Below, in pieces: positions 26,062 through 39,600 of a stretch of 64,000 nt of DNA. The notes below the pieces were generated by a model, which saw nothing but the letters and a program-made list of their open reading frames with translations, was not told the DNA's origin and ran no database searches. This stretch comes from Typhlomys cinereus (lineage: Eukaryota; Chordata; Mammalia; Rodentia; Platacanthomyidae): contig JALPQD010000407.1 of assembly GCA_023101885.1 (NCBI GenBank), forward strand, positions 674,346 through 738,345, in the 5' to 3' direction. Each line of letters starts with the position of its first letter. Within the stretch, counting starts at the first letter, position 1. A program made the position numbers and the translations under genes.

Positions 26062-26382
26062 TATGTGCACATGCTTATTAGTCTATGTGAGTGTGGGTAC
26101 ACATATGACACAAAACATATATTGGGTCAGAGATCAATTTCAGTCATCTATCTCACCTTCTACCTTGCTTGGGACATGGCCTTTTGCTTTTCATCTCTGT
26201 GTAACTAGCCAGCCCTCAAACTTCTGGGGATTCTCATGGCTCTGGCTTCCATCTCATTTAGGAATTGAGGAGCACTAAGACTAAAGACACTGTCCAGCTC
26301 AGCAGTGGTTCTGGTACCAGAGTTCAGGTCCTCTCTCTTTTACCACAAACACTTTTTACACTAAGCCACCTCCCTACCCCAG
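25985..26382 (-). mobile_element. B4/RSINE-like SINE with compound microsatellite
   Basis: The right edge in antisense reads GTTCTGGTACCAGAGTTCAG ... ACACTAAGCCACCTCCCTAC, the tRNA-derived head of a B4/B2-like SINE. The middle resembles the B1-related part, and the left end is a (TG)n(GA)n tract at 25985-26061. It is old and diverged. Confidence 0.5.
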
Positions 26383-26854
26383 GAACATCTTAAATTGCTG
26401 AAATTCTCTTGAGTTTCTAATTCATTTGGCAGAAGCCAGGATAAGGCTGCCACTTAGCTTGTACTAGCATAAATACACATGAAAATATTTTTCATAGTTT
26501 TTATTAGCCTTTTTAAAAATATTTGCCACTCATAAGAAGCATACATTAACTATTTTATCAAATCAAAACATAACATGCCTTGATTTGCATATGGACAAAT
26601 AACCGAAGTAGTCCAAAACTAGAAAAATACCCCCATCTGATTCTCCTAAAATCATGGAGGAAGCTTTGTACACTTTTCTCTACTGATCTGCTAAGAAATA
26701 TTTTTTCAAAAAAGGGAGGTTCACAGACAAATATGTTCATTGTCCTAATACAGACAGACAGAGACATTCATGGCCACTCAGCCAATTCTGCCACTGTGCT
26801 CATCTCCAGGCATTTCCAGAGATTAATCATTACAATATAATAATGTTGTCATAG

Positions 26855-27275
26855 TTAAGCACAGGTGTTAACTTGACTGTTGAGGGTTTGAGCTCTGGGC
26901 ACATTTGTGGAGAATTAGTGGTTGAGTTAAGCCCAGAGCGAACCTGAAGGAGATTGTCCAGCTGATGGGGAAGACCCAGCCCATGGTGGGTGGGATTAGG
27001 CCCTGGTTAAATCACAGAGAGCTGGTTGAGAGAGTTGGCATCCTTCTGTATACTTGGCCAGACATGCCTGTCTGGCAAGTAAGGATTGTCCATCTCTCAG
27101 CCGTTATGGTGGCCAGTTCCCTCAGCCCTGGTGTTGGTGTGTGCTCTCCTGTCAAGCTGGACTATGAACTGTAATCGGACTGTCATAAGAAAGTAAACTC
27201 CTTGTTCCCTTAAGCTGTGTAATGGTCATTTATCAGCAACCATGCAGGCAGACCGCAACAAATGTTAAAAGGTTA
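26855..27275 (+). repeat. Old interspersed repeat, probable L1-type 3' end
   Basis: GTGTTAACTTGACTGTTGAG, GTGGGTGGGATTAGGCCCTG and CTGGACTATGAACTGTAATC follow the order of a rodent repeat whose copies start with tgttaacttgactg and end with a gaactgtgagcc... segment. Related copies seem to lie at 54675-55035 (antisense) and 58525-58925. The family name is not certain. Confidence 0.45.
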
Positions 27276-27786
27276 ATGATAGAAACTGTAATCTAGTAGG
27301 TTTATATTTTCTCACACAAATATACAAAGGCAAATTCTAATTGTTAATGATGCAGCATTCAATCTTTTGTTCTTATGATCTACTGTTAGGAATCACAAAT
27401 TGCCTAAAATTAAGGCTTGATTGTAGAAGCTGTAACAATATTAAAATTAAATTACATTACTATTTTTATTTAATAGCAAAACCTTCTAATTTGATAATCT
27501 CTGATCCCCAATTTTCCATTGTAATTGACATATGGCAACCAATATGATCTACAAGATGCACCCTATGGCAACTGTGGACTCTCTTAAAACATGAGCTCCT
27601 TTGTATTGCTTTTATTTATTATTATTTTATATTGCTAATATGAGGTTAAATCACTTATGTGTTCTGAACTTCCCAATAAATGTTGCCTGGAGTTGTCTTT
27701 GAATGATTGTAATGAAGCATCAATCTCAGAGACTCTTACTAAAAGAGTTTCTTTTAATACTATTCCATAGAAATCAAAGATGTTTG

Positions 27787-27800
27787 TTTTTTTTTTTTTT
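27787..27800 (+). repeat. Poly(T) run
   Basis: A T run of about 14 bases, without a recognised SINE attached. Confidence 0.8.
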
Positions 27801-29399
27801 CATGAAACATGATCCAGTTTTGACTACAAAATCATGACTAGGCTTTAATAGACATAGGATTTGGTGAAATAATGTGTTTGAAATTTTTAAGAAGCAGTAA
27901 AACATGATCACTGAGCAACTATTCTAAATGGCTAGTGAAAGAGTAATGTCTGTTGGAGATCGTAATTTCTCTAGGGGTCAATATGCAGAAATTGTTCCTT
28001 CTATTTTTAATCTAAAGCTTAATGCTTGTCACAGAAGTAATTAATTAATGATTATTTAGCGCCACAGCAACTATCTATTAGAATCCAGAAAAAGTAAACC
28101 TATAGCTGAGTTACAAGGTCGAGATCCAAATAAAAGTTACTGATGGTTAGATCAATACTTTTATGTCAAAATGCACACATAAACAGACATTCTCCTTTAA
28201 AAACATAATAGCTCTTCCAGGGAGATAAACTTTCAAATGGTCAAATTCTGCTCTGCTAGCATTTACACATGTCCTCTTAGTCTATTTAATATACTTTTTA
28301 AAATGCCTTACACAAAGATAATGTTATGTTTTATACATTTATTTAATAACTAAGAAATATCAGCTACTTAATGTACTCTCATATTTCTAAATTACACTTT
28401 CTGGATAGGTGCACTTGTTCCATTACAGTATCTCTGAAAAAAATCACACAGTGCATTTTGGCATCTATTACTCTGTGTGCTTCTGTAAATAAATGCATGT
28501 TCTTCCATCTCTAATTTCCAATATTTAGAAAAATTCTAAGTCGTATCTTCATCTTCATGTGATACTAATAAGCAACTCAACCATTTGTCTAAATATCTTC
28601 AAATATTAATGATATGTTCGCTAATATAGGTTAACATACATTTACAAAAGTGCAAATACTTTCACAAAAAATGATGTAAGGGAAATGTCTCACTTTTAAG
28701 AATTCAAGTAAAACACAGTTTCATTTGCATTTAATATGCATAATGTCATATTTCTAAGGCACTAGGAATAGTTGCAGTTTGCTAAAGTAAAACATAAAAA
28801 TCCCAGAAGATAATGGTTTTACAATTAAAGGTAGATCACAATAGCGAGAAATTGAAAAGCTTCCAAATTTAAAGAGAATAGGGGATGCATTTGATTCTAA
28901 TGGCTTTAATGATGCTGAAGTGAATCCATGGCTTCACAGTGCCAAACAATCAACTTGGCTTTATTTTTTTTTTCCATTTCCTTTGCTGGCCTGACCAATT
29001 GTTTTGGCTTCAAGTAGAACAGACTTCAATTAAAGATAATGTTTGTTTGTCTCCAATGAAGACTCAGACCAGGGACTCTAATGTAAGTTCTGAAAACACT
29101 CAAGAATAAAAAGCTGTGAAAACCCAATTCACAGAAAACCAAACTCTTCTGAAAGTAAAGCTGTGAGAGAGAGCTAAAAATGCTAACAGAACCGCATTCT
29201 GATTCCAAGAGTGAGAAGTGAGACCAGGTCTAAATGACAAATGAATTCTGAATAAGTATCTGTTGAATCTCATTAATGCAAGCAGAAGGTCCATAAGAAG
29301 GAAGAAAAAAACACAGTCTGCCTCAGCTTCCCTCATTTGGCTACCTCCAAGAATGCAAGATGTAATTCCATTTGGCTTGCCTGAAGAAAATTAGCCACA

Positions 29400-29422
29400 A
29401 AAATAAATAAATAAATAAATAA
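29400..29422 (+). repeat. (AAAT)n short tandem repeat
   Basis: About five AAAT units follow AGCCACAA. Confidence 0.9.
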
Positions 29423-30534
29423 TGCACTGATTTAAAGCCCCTTTTACGTTTTATCTAAGCAGAAAACGCATGTCTTTATTCAAGTCAGGACTGTTGGTTA
29501 TTTTAAAGAAAACTATTTCTATGGGAACCAAAGAAAGATGGTCCTAGAAATCCTACTCGCAGAATTAAAAGTATGATTATACACTATGGCTTTTATATGC
29601 TCTTAGCTTTTGTTAAATCTGCTTCTCTCTCTCCGTCTGTTCCTTTCTCTCATCACAAAGTAATCTCATTTTACCAAATGAAGGAAATGTAACTTCTTTC
29701 AAATAAAAGAAAATGAATTGTTCACGAGGTTGTTCTCCCTGTTTGGCAACACTGATTATTATCATGACTTGTGCAAAAATTCTGAAATATATCATGTTGG
29801 CTAGGAAGACAGTTTACTTCACAGTAAGAAGTAAGAAGCTATTACAAAAAAATGAATCACATTTTTAGAACACAGGACGAAATTTATTAAAAGTATAATT
29901 TTTAATAACATGAAAATCTGCCAATTCATTCTTCAAGAGGAAGCAAGTCCTAAGTCATACAGGATATTTCTGAGAAAGGAGGAATTCAATTGAAAACTAA
30001 GCAAAAACACTGCTCATTTCCATATGTCTTTGTGTGGAACGTGATTCCCTAAAGTTTTATTTAGTGCATCTAGACATTCAATGCATATCATAGGTCTTTC
30101 TGAGCTTCGACGTCATCTACTGAGCTGGTGAAGGTAAAAAATGTCTGAATATCCTTCTTTTATTCTAATTTTAACCAGAGTAAGAAAACAACAAACACCA
30201 CCAAAATATTGTCTACTATTATAAATCTGAAAATCTTCATAATAAAACATTTCACTGTTGTTCTTTAAGGTCTCTAGTCAGGGCTAAGTCAGTCACAGAG
30301 AGACCAACCTAAAAATAGACTGCTGAGTGCCAAGACTGCAGCTTACCAGTCTGTCAGTTCCCCTCGTTCACCCTGAATGAAAAACTTAAAAATGCCTCCT
30401 ATGTGTAGATATTTTCCCTTAAACATAAATGTAACAGTCAAACCTCAGCACTAGCAGTCTAAGGAATAATGCAAGAGGCATTGTAGAAGCTGGTAATATT
30501 AACCACTTCACCCAGGAATTGAATGAGACTGCCA

Positions 30535-30536
<2 letters not shown>

Positions 30537-30580
<44 letters not shown>
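30537..30580 (+). repeat. (TG)n microsatellite
   Basis: About 22 uninterrupted TG units. Confidence 0.97.
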
Positions 30581-30582
<2 letters not shown>

Positions 30583-33500
30583 TGCTGCTTCCAGGAGGTT
30601 ATTCCACACTGGGGTTGTTTTTACACGGTCATAAAACATCTGGGTGAAAAATGGATAAAAGCAACTAATATCCATCCAGCTGTTTCACAAATCACAGCTG
30701 TTCAGTAATGGGCAGAAAAGCGCTAGCATAATAACAGAACAGACTCACACTGCTGGTGACAGGAGAAGCTCTCTGGGCATACACCACTACAACTTGGTTT
30801 ATAAAATAACAAGACATCTACATGATCACACATGAAATAGCTCTCCCTGAGAAATGTGTGAGCAAAGGACATAGGAAACCTTCTTGAGGTGGACTGTTGC
30901 TGAAGCAATAATGAGGGACTAGGGAAGAGGTACAAAATAAAGCTACAAAATAAAGGTTAACAACTGGGCAAAAAGATTAACAACTAAATGAAGAGTATAC
31001 ATCTCTGCAACATCTCTATTTTTACTTTGGCTTAAACTTACATTCAAGTCTTCTGTTTCTATTCCTTACCAAAGTCTTACAGGAGTATAACAAAAAATTT
31101 TAAGTCAGAAGACTTTCCTAATCTCTCTTGCAAAGCTTATGGTACAGTGAAGGATTTTCAAAACTGAAATAAAAAGATAATGCTTCCAGCATGTAATTTT
31201 CCACATGTCTGAGCAATGAAGGTGTAATTTACCCCCTGTGCCACAGAGGGACACAAGAACAGAACAACCATTCCTGAACAGAGCTACTCCTGTCCAAAGA
31301 TTCTACCCGGTCCCACGAGAGGATAAAAATAGTCTGGTGTCGCAAGACGATTCACACCTTGAGATACTTGTATGTGCTTCATCCTTATCTCTCCAATCTA
31401 ACCCTTTCTTTCTCACACTGCCTGGAAGCCTGTGAAAACTGTAGATTCTACTAGTGAAGTGACACCTCTTCTCCATGCGGATGAAAAGCAGTCATTGCTG
31501 CAGCTAAACTAGGAAGGAGCACATGACAGCAGAATTCTTATGAAGTTGCACAAACTTTATGACTTCTCCATTCTTCTCAGCATTAGCACACAAACAAATA
31601 ATAGGCAACATAAACACATCATGCAGCTCTGGGTTACAGCTGTTCATTCTCAGGATTTCTGTAGATTATTTAATTCCTGATTCCAGTGCACCACCTACCA
31701 CCTTGACCCCAAGTGCAAATTCTTAAAGATCTGAGGAGTCCCTTTCTCAGAGGTGGAAAGTGAGTTTTATCCTTACGAAGATGTAAATAACTTTTACCCT
31801 CCATTTACAGAATCAAATCACAGCTTTGCATGTGTATGGGAAGACTATAGAAAACTGGGGCATTGAAACATATACACACACATGTCTATTCTAAGAAATG
31901 AATTCACTTTACTGGATGACTTGAGTTCACAAAAATTTATAATTAGCCTTACAGAATGCAACCGTTTTAGACTGATGTAGCTAATTTTAGGATCAAATTA
32001 ATGGCTTAGTTTAGACATCATTCTTTGTTCCTTGCCCACTTGCCTCCCACTCCATATATCTCCCAGTTGGTTCTGGTTCTTGATTCGGCTTCTATCCTGT
32101 TGCTCCCATAGGACAAAAAAAAATTCTTTGAAAACTAGTTCTGTTTTGGAAGAAACTGGCCAAGAACTCTAAGATCACTTTTAGATACCCAGAATGAAAA
32201 GCTATCTCTAAGGTGGCTCTTCTATCTATAGATAAAAATACAGCAATTAATCATGTACCAGTGTTGTTTTAAACATTTACTGAAATAATTTTCTTAAGGG
32301 ATCAACAGCCAATGTTACATAAGAAAACTGTCAAATATTCATGCTATCTTCCAATCCATTTGCAGAAAACCTTTAACTTAATGTGCTCTTGACTTGGAAA
32401 AAATCAAGAATTAAAAGGAAGAAACACAAATTCATTGCATTATACTTTTTAGAAAATCTGAATAAATCACTTAGTTTCTAAGCTAAATATATCTCCAAAT
32501 AAACAACTCTGAATGCAGATTGAAATCCCAAAGTACATTAATTTCTTAAGACATTTAGTTCAACCTATGCCTGAAACTAATAAGACAGTGTGAACTTAGA
32601 ATCCCTGACAGCTTTTCCAAATCCTTCTGTTAATATTAGGTGAATCATCTAAAGTAAAGAACTTCCTGCAACAGTAATATCAGCAATCACAAGAACCAGG
32701 AATGGTGAGGAAGTGCACAAATAAATCTGAATCAAAATGCACACCCTAGAGATTCTATCACCTCTTCATAGATTTCAGCTCAACGCGACCTTCATTAATT
32801 ATTTCCTACTCTGAATGATAGCAATGAAAGCTTCATTTGGATCATGATCCCTACCAATTGAAAAGGAAAAGAAAGACTCACTCAGGTGCTATCAACACCA
32901 TTAGTGTTCTTTGGGGAAATCATCAATCTATTGAAGTACGGGAGTATTAAGTTTAAAAACAGAGAATGCCAAACATCTCCATGCTAATTAATGTGTACCC
33001 TATCATGAGTGGGTGGGGAGATTCAAATGATAATCACTCTGATCTTTCAGAGAGATAGCATTCTGCAAATACTCTATGGCATTTTTATGTGACTGTCCTC
33101 AGGGGTTAAAGGAAATGAAATAATTAAGCCTGTGATAATCGAGGAACTCAATTGTCTCTCAGTTGAACTACAACAAAAATACAGAGGTAATAGTTTTAGG
33201 TGACTGTTTCAGGAGAAAAATAAGGTCTGTCTTAGTTCCTTTTCTTGCCATGTGCATCCTTTGCATAACAGAAAGAACAGACATAAAATTAAAATAAGTA
33301 ATCTGCAAAATCCCACAAAGAAAAAAATTAGCCCTTCTTCCTGAGAATGACACTCTATATTCTTGTATCATATGAAGATTAACCCTAACAAACTCATAGT
33401 TATAAGGCACAAAAGTCCAACCTGAAATATAAAGAAAGATTTTTCAGTCCTTGTATTTCACTTTTTCCCCACACATTTTCCTAAAAGAAATTTTACAGTT

Positions 33501-34180
33501 CACTTTACTTCAAAGTCAGTTTTCTAATACCTCAGACTGTCCATTTGTTTACAGATCTTTTGTTAGAATAAAGGCAAAATAAGAAATTATAATATATAAA
33601 AATATGTTACATTGATATAGTTCTTCTGAAGCAAATGCAGAATTCTTTAGCTAGCACTGGTCCAGCTTGATATCTAAAAGAGCTACTTATTTAAAATTTT
33701 AACTGATTTACAAATGACATAACTTCAGTAATCAGCCAGCTGGAAACTGTGGAAAGAAAATGCCTTCATTCTGTTGATCTGTAGAACTATAAAAAAAAAA
33801 TCTAGCATGTTTCTATATACTATTAATAGCTGGATAAAAACAGACACTCTTCTATATTTATTATTTACTCACTGCAATTACTACTAAGACTACTGTGAAG
33901 GTGGGTTAGCATGCCTGCCACTTTCCACAGAAAATATCAACTTATATATTCAGGGAGTTCATTTCTGCTTCCATCATATTACCACAAGTCACTTCTTGAT
34001 TATCTATGGCAACGGAAATAAACACAACAAAATTTAATTCTAATTCATCCCACATATCAACACATCAAACTGAACTTTGCAGGTAAGTTTTGATTAGCTT
34101 TCTAATTCTGGTGTTTCTTGTGTTTCTTTGTACTTTTTATTGTAGATGTTTATTTGTTTGCTTTTTTGTTTTGCTTTGTT

Positions 34181-34300
34181 TTATTTGAGATGGTGTCTTG
34201 CTATATAAAGCAGGTGGTCTAGAACCTCTTCAAATTTGTAAGTTCTGCCTCAGCTTCCCAAGTGCTGGACCACAGGCATGCCAACAACACCCAGCTTACT
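34181..34300 (-). mobile_element. B1 SINE, antisense, diverged
   Basis: TTTGAGATGGTGTCTTGCTA, GTCTAGAACCTCTTCAAATT, TCTGCCTCAGCTTCCCAAGT and CCACAGGCATGCCAACAACA keep the complete antisense order of a B1 monomer. Confidence 0.8.
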
Positions 34301-34309
34301 GTACCATAT

Positions 34310-37300
34310 TATTTTGTCATCATATGGTTCTCTACATTTTCTCACTGGTTATTTAAAAGGAGATACTGAGTCTAGACCAAACCAGTCTCAGATAACAAAC
34401 CAACATGGATAATCTCCAAAAACAGATCATTTTCAGGTCAGAAAATAAGAGATGTCTATTTCTGGATCATTCTTCAAAGTCAGTTAGGTTCCAGTCTCTC
34501 AAAGTGAGTTTACCTTTTAGAGACTAATAACAACAAGAGGGTAAAAGCTTAGATCAGTCATACAAGGAACAGTGAATTTGGGAGCATCCTTTGAGAATGA
34601 CAGCAAAGCTCTGTGATCACTACGTGTATCAATTCTGATCCCACAGGACTGGAAAAACAATGTTTGAGTCTCAGAGTCTCATCTCAGAACTATGGACCAT
34701 GTTTCTCAAAACAACAAATTCATGCCCTCGGGTTCATTCATTTACACATCGAAAGAAGTTATCTTATTTTCTGAATCTCAAATTGGGCCATATGGCCTGA
34801 TATGTATTAGCATACTTTTATGAAGAAGATACTGTGAGAAATCAGGACTGCTATGGAAACAGGCAGCCAAGCCAGAAATAAAGCTCATATCATGGTCCTA
34901 ATCTTAATTTACTCTTAAAAATACATATGCCCATTTACTGCAAGAGATAAAGAAAAATAAAGAAGAAAACAGCTTTCTCTCTTTCTATCTTGACTGAAAA
35001 CTACTCCATCAGCCTTCTTTCAAATAGGAATGTGAACACCAATACTAGAAAGGAGGATTGTTGTTTAATCTGTGGAGACTACATCGATCTGGAAAATTTA
35101 TTTACGATATACTTAGAATCAGATTTCTTTTCATCAGGAAAACCAAGAAGTACCTTTTGTCCACATCAAATGTCCTTTGCAGAGTTCAGAATGACTTTTG
35201 AGTCAAGAAGATTCCTGGTAACAGGCCCTTTTGTCACTGAATGACAACCCGTAATCATTCTAAACTGTATTAATAAAAAAAAGAAAAACACAAAAAGGGG
35301 TGTTATTCTCTGCCCTGTGCACATAAGCACATCACTACAGGTTCACTTGCAAATGTTAACCAAATCTACATGTATTTCTCACTTTGTGGTGTAACAACTA
35401 TAACATTAATGTTGCAGGCACATCTAAGCCCTGGAAAATAACACCACCACCATCATTTCTGATTCTACTAGAGGCAGCGCATAACTGATTTTATTTCAGT
35501 AAGTTGAAAATAATCTTCCAATGGTTGTTAATGATTCTCTATAAACTGAGACAATATATATGTTAATTCAGAATATTTTCTTTAAGTATGTCCTATTCAT
35601 ATACTGGGTTCTATTTCAACATAGACATGCTTAATGAAAAGATTTCCTCAAAGCTTCAATGAGCCTATTTAAAAACTTTTGACAGGGAAGACAATGCTTG
35701 TGGAACACTCCATGTGTCTCAGCATAAAATGAGTTCATCATAGGTCAGAATCCTCTGTTTACCGACAAGAATATACTGAAAGCATGAAATGAAAATATTT
35801 ACTTACCAACCTTCACCATATGCATACAACTGGAGACAGAAGAGCTTTCATTAAGTAAATCCCTTCCCTTTAAAAGTTGATGGAATAAGGACTTCAAAAT
35901 GAATTCTGTACATTCATTTTAGTTCACATTCAAAAAAATTTCCAACTCATTGTTTTTCAGTTCACCTAACAAGGATTAATTAAACCACTATGTTCTTGTT
36001 ACTTAATGAAGACATCCAAGCTACTCTCACATGAGGGGTTTTTAGGCAACATCAATCTAGTTTGATACTTCAACCAGGGGTAGAATTTTGAAACTAAAAG
36101 TGACAAAGTCATGTAGCCCCCAACCCGTTTTTATACTTAGAAAGGAGAAAAGATATCAGGAACCATGAAAGTCAAGATGAAATGGTTTGCCTATAGCAAA
36201 TAAGTCAGCTTTGTGGAGTTCCTGAATGAGCTGTTAATTCCTAGAGCATCTATCCCTTTCAATAGTAATATTCAATAGTAATATTTACCCCTCTTCTCTT
36301 CCCCATAACTCATAGACAAAACTGTTTCTTTTCCAAGCATTTTCAAGAGAAAGTAATACATCCATCCTTGAAAAGACTGGTTAGTATGACTCTTGCAACA
36401 GTGTGTTCTGGGAAACATTAATTATTGTCTGAACAGCAACACCAAAGGATCCCCAAAATTCTCCTCTCTAACATTGTCACTTCCTTTTAGGTTCCCATCA
36501 AGTCGCGTGTGGTTACCTCTAAGGTAGTTTCCTAACTCAGTTTACATAGAGCCCCTGGAAGTAATTCCCTGGGCATGAAGCTTCTACAAATGATTAAAGC
36601 ACTGCCTAGCTTCGTATTGGAAAATAGCTATAAATTCACAGCTGCACTGAATGCCCTGCCTTCACAGGAAGAAGTGCCCCTTACAGACATGCCTCTGTCT
36701 ACATATAAAGGGCTTTGAAACTTTCCTTTCAAAGGGGACTCAAAACCCACACAACCTAACATAAAAACATCTTGCATGGGGAAAAAACAGACTTTAAAAG
36801 ACACCAAATAACATTTTGTTGAAAGTCCATAACTGATTTCTGTTCATTTCTTACCCTAAAAACAATGAGATGAAGGCAAGCCCCTGGGTTCCTAAATAAA
36901 CGTATTTCACAAATCTTAGCAACAAATTAGCAATATAACCTATGCCATAAAATAGATTTTACATAACTTTTCTGATTAAAAAAATTATAGAAACAATGGA
37001 ATTCAGTGGATTTTTCCTTCTTAATATAACCAAGTTATTGCTACCTCTTTACAGAATAATCAATAAACATCCTATACTAAAGAGTTCTTATATTATCTTA
37101 TATAACCTGAACTAGGTGAGGAGACTAGCTTAAGAAATCAAGTCCTTTTTCCACAGCTAACTTTCCTTGTCATGATGTGCCTAAGGTCTTCCCCCAAAAG
37201 AAAAAAAACTCTAGTTATTAGTCATGATTGAACATCTTTGTTTGTAAAATTAGCTTGCTGTAAGGATGCTATCATTGAATAAATAATTCATTTTATTTAC

Positions 37301-37600
37301 ACTGTTCTGACAAGTTACACAAAACTCATGTGCTCCAAATTCCTTTTTCTCCAAAAGAAATAATAAAAAACTTAGAAACAGTATCAAGACTTTACATGAC
37401 ACCTACCATTTCTGAATTTAAACCTGATTTCCTATGCTTTTGTTAACCCCATGGTATAGCATGCTTTATGGACCCTCTTTTCTAGCAAGGAAGAAATTTA
37501 GCCACATACATGTTTCGGTGTCTTTTACAAAGCAACAGTGACTAATTGCATCTAATATTTTTTTTTCCATTTTTGCTCCAAATCCAAAAAGTGTTAGAAT
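34310..37600. other. Intergenic 3' flank of KCNA4, nothing recognised
   Basis: There is no supported gene. A small direct duplication of TTCAATAGTAATA lies at about 36258-36284. A TTTATT at 37293 could be a minus-strand polyadenylation signal, but it is 2.3 kb past the KCNA4 stop. Confidence 0.45.
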
Positions 37601-37604
37601 ATTA

Positions 37605-37690
37605 TCTTTAGGACCTGAAAGTAATGCTCAGTAGGAGAACACATGCTTAGTATGCAAAAGTCCTTGGGTTCATTTCCCAGTGCTGAACCA
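37605..37690 (+). mobile_element. ID-type SINE relic
   Basis: AATGCTCAGTAGGAGAACAC, CATGCTTAGTATGCAAAAGT and CCTTGGGTTCATTTCCCAGT follow the A-box and B-box order of rodent ID elements. It is diverged, with a short A-rich end. Confidence 0.7.
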
Positions 37691-39404
37691 ACAAATCATT
37701 AATCAATATAATGACATCTTTGAAATCTTTATCATAAGATGCCATTGCCTTATATTAGCATTTTTTTGTTGTCCACTACTGATCTTTGGTCTTCACATTC
37801 AATCATCTCACTGCTCGCTGTCTTTTTCTACCCCTGGCAGGGAAAGGGCAGAAAGAAGGGTATATCTTTACTGTAATCCTAACATTCCCTTTGGGCTTCA
37901 ACTACAATTAATGGAGAGGTGATAGTTATCCAATGACAGTTTGAGAGATGTTGCTGTCATCATTGATGTTTTGTTTGTCTGCTCACCATCATCATACTTC
38001 AGTATGGGCTGAAGTAGTCTACATGATATTTTTCCCTCAGACTTCAGGATAAACATTGCATGACGATTTTTTAAACAAACTGGAGAGTAAGAATTCTTAC
38101 GTATGGGTACATACTAAGCACTGTAATTTGTCTTTCATGATGATGTCATGGCACAAGGCTGATCACTTGTTGCTATGTCAAATTCCAAAACACCTGTTGT
38201 GAGTTAAATGTAATTACAGTTGTCAGAAAGTACTGCCATAAACATAAGGATGGTAATGATGAAACCACATGTTCTGACACCATTCTTCCCTCTATGCATC
38301 TGGACAAGTGTTTCAGCATTTGAAGTAAATCCCCCACACTCTGTTCCTGTGCTGCTGAACACGCATGGAAAAAAAATGAACTTAAATCTAGCATTTTTGT
38401 TGCATATTTAATAGAAAGATCTTAAACCATAATCGCTGTTAGCTGCTGGGCATCTCATCTCTTCAAAGATTCTCTCAGTGCATGCATTAACTTTGGTTAA
38501 ATTATTCTGGACTTAAAAGGCAGAAGATTATTTAAAATAGTATGGTTTCTGAAGCATCTTTGTAACAAACCAGATTCAGCTTTGTAACAAAAAGATTCAG
38601 CTGCTAAATTTGACATCATAGTCCCTTTGTAGATCAATTACTTAGATTTCAAAATAGAAGAGAATCGTGTGCTGCTGTCTGTGTGGTCATTAGTCTCACA
38701 CAAAGAAAGGAAGAGAGCAAGAAAATAAGACTAAGAAATCATTCTTCCAATGATTGTCATTGAACTGATACATTAGTAAACATTCACAGTATGAAGTGTC
38801 TCTCCATCTTCAGCATATAAAGTAGTGCAAAGAAAAAAAAATCGAGTCCTATTACCTGTGAACAAAACTTGTTACACTTTTTTCATTTTCATTTCTTCCA
38901 GAACATTAGGCATTTGTTATCATATCTTCCCAAAATTAATAATAAAATATAATCAATTTCTAAAGGCCCCTGCAGCCTTTTCAAAAGTTAATTTCCAGTT
39001 AAAAATAAACTTTAATTAAATCCAAGATTAAATTGTGACCTATATTCTATTAAATAATGTACTTTCTCTTTTTTCTACACAGTAATTCTTACAATGTTTT
39101 AAAAAAACAACTACAGAATCCAAAGACATAGGAGATGCTATTAAAGCACTGATAAATGACTGCTCAAATTCATTAGTTCTTACATAGTAAATACTTCAAA
39201 ATGCCAACTTTCCCATCACGCACAATTACCAACAATGTTGACAATTTAGTTACGCGCACACACCCACCCACATGCACACACTCACATACACAGACGCTTC
39301 TCTCCAGAGAACCATCTTTACCAATAACATCTTTTCCAGTTTTGTGCAAAATTCTTGCATTCTAATAAAAAATATAAAGATAGATTTGTTCCTATTTAAG
39401 CCTC
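37691..39404. other. Possible distal KCNA4 3' UTR and flank
   Basis: No independent gene is supported. If the long KCNA4 transcript form is used, part of this AT-rich DNA is its 3' UTR on the minus strand. A 21-22-base tandem duplication lies at 38558-38600 and an ATTAAA (minus) at 38411-38406. Confidence 0.35.
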
Positions 39405-39600
39405 CCTCTTCTCCAAGATGTATCATTTATTTGATATGTAGTACAAGTTTAGTAACAATTATGCCATGTATTACCATTAAACAGCGTACTACTGTATGCT
39501 ATGCAATCATTTGCATATTTCACTTTCAGAATTGCACTCTCTATGCATAAATATATTTGGAGATGGGGGGGATGGGGCAGTGGCAGGTGGAGAAAGTGGT
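39405..39600 (-). other. KCNA4: Proximal 3' UTR of KCNA4
   Basis: The sequence after the TGA stop (39603-39601) carries a canonical AATAAA on the minus strand at 39431-39426, about 170 bases downstream. Kv1.4 makes mRNAs that differ in 3' length in other rodents, so this could be the short-form end. Longer forms would continue toward 38.4 kb, where an ATTAAA lies at 38411-38406 on the minus strand, or further. The cleavage site is inferred. Confidence 0.45.
39426..39431 (-). terminator. KCNA4: AATAAA polyadenylation signal candidate for KCNA4
   Basis: This is a perfect AATAAA on the minus strand, the first one after the KCNA4 stop codon. A CA-rich stretch at 39254-39293, TG-rich on the transcribed strand, lies further downstream, somewhat far for a standard GU-rich downstream element. 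Confidence 0.4.

Larger units (their letters stand above)
27280..34175. other. Mostly unique intergenic DNA
   Basis: This is a long AT-rich stretch with few recognisable repeats apart from the (TG)n at 30537-30580, a short (AAAT)n at 29400-29422 and small A or T runs. No gene is supported. Low repeat content near a developmentally regulated channel gene may indicate non-coding constraint, but this cannot be judged from one sequence. Confidence 0.45.
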
